The notes below the pieces were generated by a model. It did no database searches and had not been told where the DNA came from. It saw only the letters and a program-made list of their open reading frames with translations. From an uncultured Oscillospiraceae bacterium (GTDB lineage: Bacteria; Bacillota_A; Clostridia; Oscillospirales; Oscillospiraceae), in NCBI GenBank assembly GCA_947631675.1, contig CANRMG010000026.1, forward strand, positions 1 through 14,190: a DNA stretch of 14,190 nucleotides. Direction: 5' to 3'. Positions 13,321 through 14,190 of the stretch are shown piece after piece (the first letter of the stretch is position 1; each line of letters starts with the position of its first letter). The translations under genes were made by a program, and so were the position numbers.

Positions 13321-13835
13321 AAGACGTCCTTTCTCAAGACCTTCACCAGCGGCGGCAGGACAAGGGCATACAGCGCCGCCTTGATGACGTCCGCCACGTA
13401 CCGCCAGACGATGTAAGGCGAGTAGGTGACGAAGGAGTATTTGTACACCAGGCAGTCGATGTACATCACCCCGGTGGTGACGGTGGTATCGGCCAGCAAT
13501 GCCAGCAGCACCACGGCCGCCAGCTTTTTCCGGTCGGGGACGGGGCCCGCCCGCTTTGCGTACAGGCCTACGATGAGGCCCAGCACCCCCACGGGCAGCA
13601 TCCACAATGGCGTGGTGGCGGAGACCCCGTAGGGGCCCAGCAGCTGGCCCAGAAATCCGGCCAGCAGGCCCACGGTCACGCCGTCGGCAGGCCCAAAGAG
13701 CAGGGCCGCCAGCAGTACGGGCAGCCCGTCGATGGACAGCTTGATGGGGCCCAGGTTCAGCCCTAAGAGGCTGGACAGCACGACGTACAGAGCCGCGCAC
13801 AGGCCGTCGGTCACGAGACGCTTGGTGTTTTTCAT
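13317..13835 (-). CDS. folT: ECF transporter S component, folate-type
   Basis: The membrane substrate-binding subunit of an energy-coupling factor vitamin importer. It works with the shared EcfA/A'/T module, which is not in this window. The 172 residues are very hydrophobic, with about five or six membrane segments, for example VTDGLCAALYVVLSSLLGL near the N-terminus, LSIDGLPVLLAALLFGPADG, and ALYALVLPPLV near the end. The motif pattern GPIKLSIDGLPVLLAALLFGP resembles the folate-type S components. The folate assignment rests mainly on the THF riboswitch directly upstream. The ATG at 13835 is preceded by GGAGGG at 8 nt; a TTG at 13841 is less likely. Confidence 0.88.
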   Translation of the reverse strand: MKNTKRLVTDGLCAALYVVLSSLLGLNLGPIKLSIDGLPVLLAALLFGPADGVTVGLLAGFLGQLLGPYGVSATTPLWMLPVGVLGLIVGLYAKRAGPVPDRKKLAAVVLLALLADTTVTTGVMYIDCLVYKYSFVTYSPYIVWRYVADVIKAALYALVLPPLVKVLRKDVL

Positions 13836-13848
13836 ATTCAATTCCCTC

Positions 13849-13943
13849 CAGCGGATGCGGGGCGGTCACCGCCGGCTCCACGCCGTTCGTCCCGCGGGCA
13901 ACTTCCCATCCCGCCGGCACTTTACGCGGCCGTCCCTACTCTG
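13849..13943 (-). promoter_or_regulatory. Tetrahydrofolate (THF) riboswitch
   Basis: Reading the minus strand, the conserved THF aptamer parts occur in the correct order within 95 nt: GAGTAGG (near 13941), GCGTAAAGTG (13927-13918), GGGATGGG (13912-13905), GGACGAAC (13892-13885), GGCGGTGA (13873-13866) and CGCATCCGCTG (13859-13849). GGGACGG (about 13937-13931) can pair with CCGCCCC. The closing CAG/CTG stem sits directly against the GGAGGG ribosome binding site of the S component, so folate binding probably hides the site and turns translation off. THF riboswitches commonly control folT in Firmicutes, which fits the gene downstream. Confidence 0.9.
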
Positions 13944-13953
13944 ATATGGCATG

Positions 13954-13982
13954 ATGATACCATAGCCGGAGGAGAAAAGCAA
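13954..13982 (-). promoter_or_regulatory. Promoter of the riboswitch-folT-ruvX unit
   Basis: On the minus strand, TTGCTT (13982-13977), a 17-bp spacer and TATCAT (13959-13954) preceded by TGG. The predicted start falls just before the riboswitch. Confidence 0.75.
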
Positions 13983-14162
13983 CGACCGTTCATGCAGCCT
14001 GCGCGGTTTTGTGCCCAAAGAAAGCTTTGCGGGACCGAAAAGCGGAAAAAGTGGTTGCAATTTAATGGATAATATGATAGGATAACTTTTACCTGCCGTC
14101 CGGACGGGTCGAACCGTTATGGCCGGAATAGGGAGGCAATTTAACAAGGAGGTGCCGAAAAT
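13983..14162 (+). promoter_or_regulatory. Divergent intergenic region with promoter and leader of next gene
   Basis: A candidate plus-strand promoter is TTGCAA (14055-14060), a 17-bp spacer and TAGGAT (14078-14083, preceded by TGA). The leader contains CCGTCCGGACGG (14096-14107, a perfect palindrome) flanked by ATAAC (14082-14086) and GTTAT (14116-14120), and a strong ribosome binding site AAGGAGGTG (14146-14154). Nothing else is recognised in 13983-14054. Confidence 0.5.
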
Positions 14163-14190
14163 ATGGCAGCAGACGCAAGGATCAAGGTCG
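14163..14190 (+). CDS. Start of an unidentified gene (cut off by window end)
   Basis: An ATG at 14163, 8 nt after AAGGAGGTG, opens a frame reading MAADARIKV to the window edge. Nine residues are too few to identify the product. The strong ribosome binding site and upstream promoter support a real start. A second open frame from an ATG at 14119 lacks a comparable ribosome binding site. Confidence 0.65.

Noticed and set aside
13321..13920. Upstream extension of the ruvX frame
   Set aside because: This stretch is covered by the S-component gene in another frame and by the THF riboswitch. The ATGA overlap gives a clear ruvX start at 13320.
1..14190. CRISPR array, tRNA, rRNA, IS element or prophage
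   Set aside because: No regularly spaced direct repeats, no tRNA-like cloverleaf, no transposase or integrase reading frame and no phage genes were seen on either strand.

Overview
The window looks like chromosomal DNA of a high-GC, spore-forming Clostridia member. The Oscillospiraceae (Flavonifractor/Lawsonibacter-like) are my best guess, by inference only. The evidence is a GPR spore protease, a Soj/Spo0J-type parAB pair with consensus Bacillus-type parS sites, AGGAGG ribosome binding sites, a folate-type ECF S component under a THF riboswitch, and GC-rich codon use. It is mostly housekeeping DNA. I saw no phage, IS element, CRISPR array, tRNA or rRNA.

Layout. (1) 1-2506, plus strand: the 3' part of gyrA, then rnhA and a DnaQ-type exonuclease, joined by ATGA overlaps and closed by a strong terminator. 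(2) 2524-3574, plus: a membrane-anchored alpha/beta hydrolase with its own promoter. (3) 3575-3867: an intergenic region with two head-to-head copies of a structured repeat around a bidirectional terminator. (4) 3868-5412, minus: an MBL-fold hydrolase gene that is frameshifted as given, and a ROK sugar kinase that overlaps its 3' end, behind one promoter. (5) 5462-6753, plus: a divergent iron-alcohol-dehydrogenase homologue that has lost its metal ligands, followed by a third repeat copy. (6) 6907-9955, minus: parA-parB-serS, with two parS sites upstream of parA. (7) gpr (minus) and rpsT (plus), divergent. (8) 11301-12309, plus: a membrane-anchored VanY-type D,D-carboxypeptidase. (9) 12287-12908: a lower-GC module holding a small hypothetical gene and an XRE regulator, divergent, with overlapping promoters and a candidate operator. 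(10) 12916-13982, minus: a THF riboswitch, a folT-like S component, and ruvX coupled by ATGA. (11) 14055-14190, plus: promoter, leader and first codons of an unidentified gene.

The most notable points are a roughly 105-nt intergenic element with two hairpins whose stems are kept by compensating changes in three copies (3586-3694, 3757-3863, 6781-6882); the Fe-ADH-fold protein with three of four metal ligands replaced; the XRE/small-protein switch region; and folate-riboswitch control that should extend to ruvX. None of these is proven to be a new system. The repeat family is the best candidate for an undescribed element.
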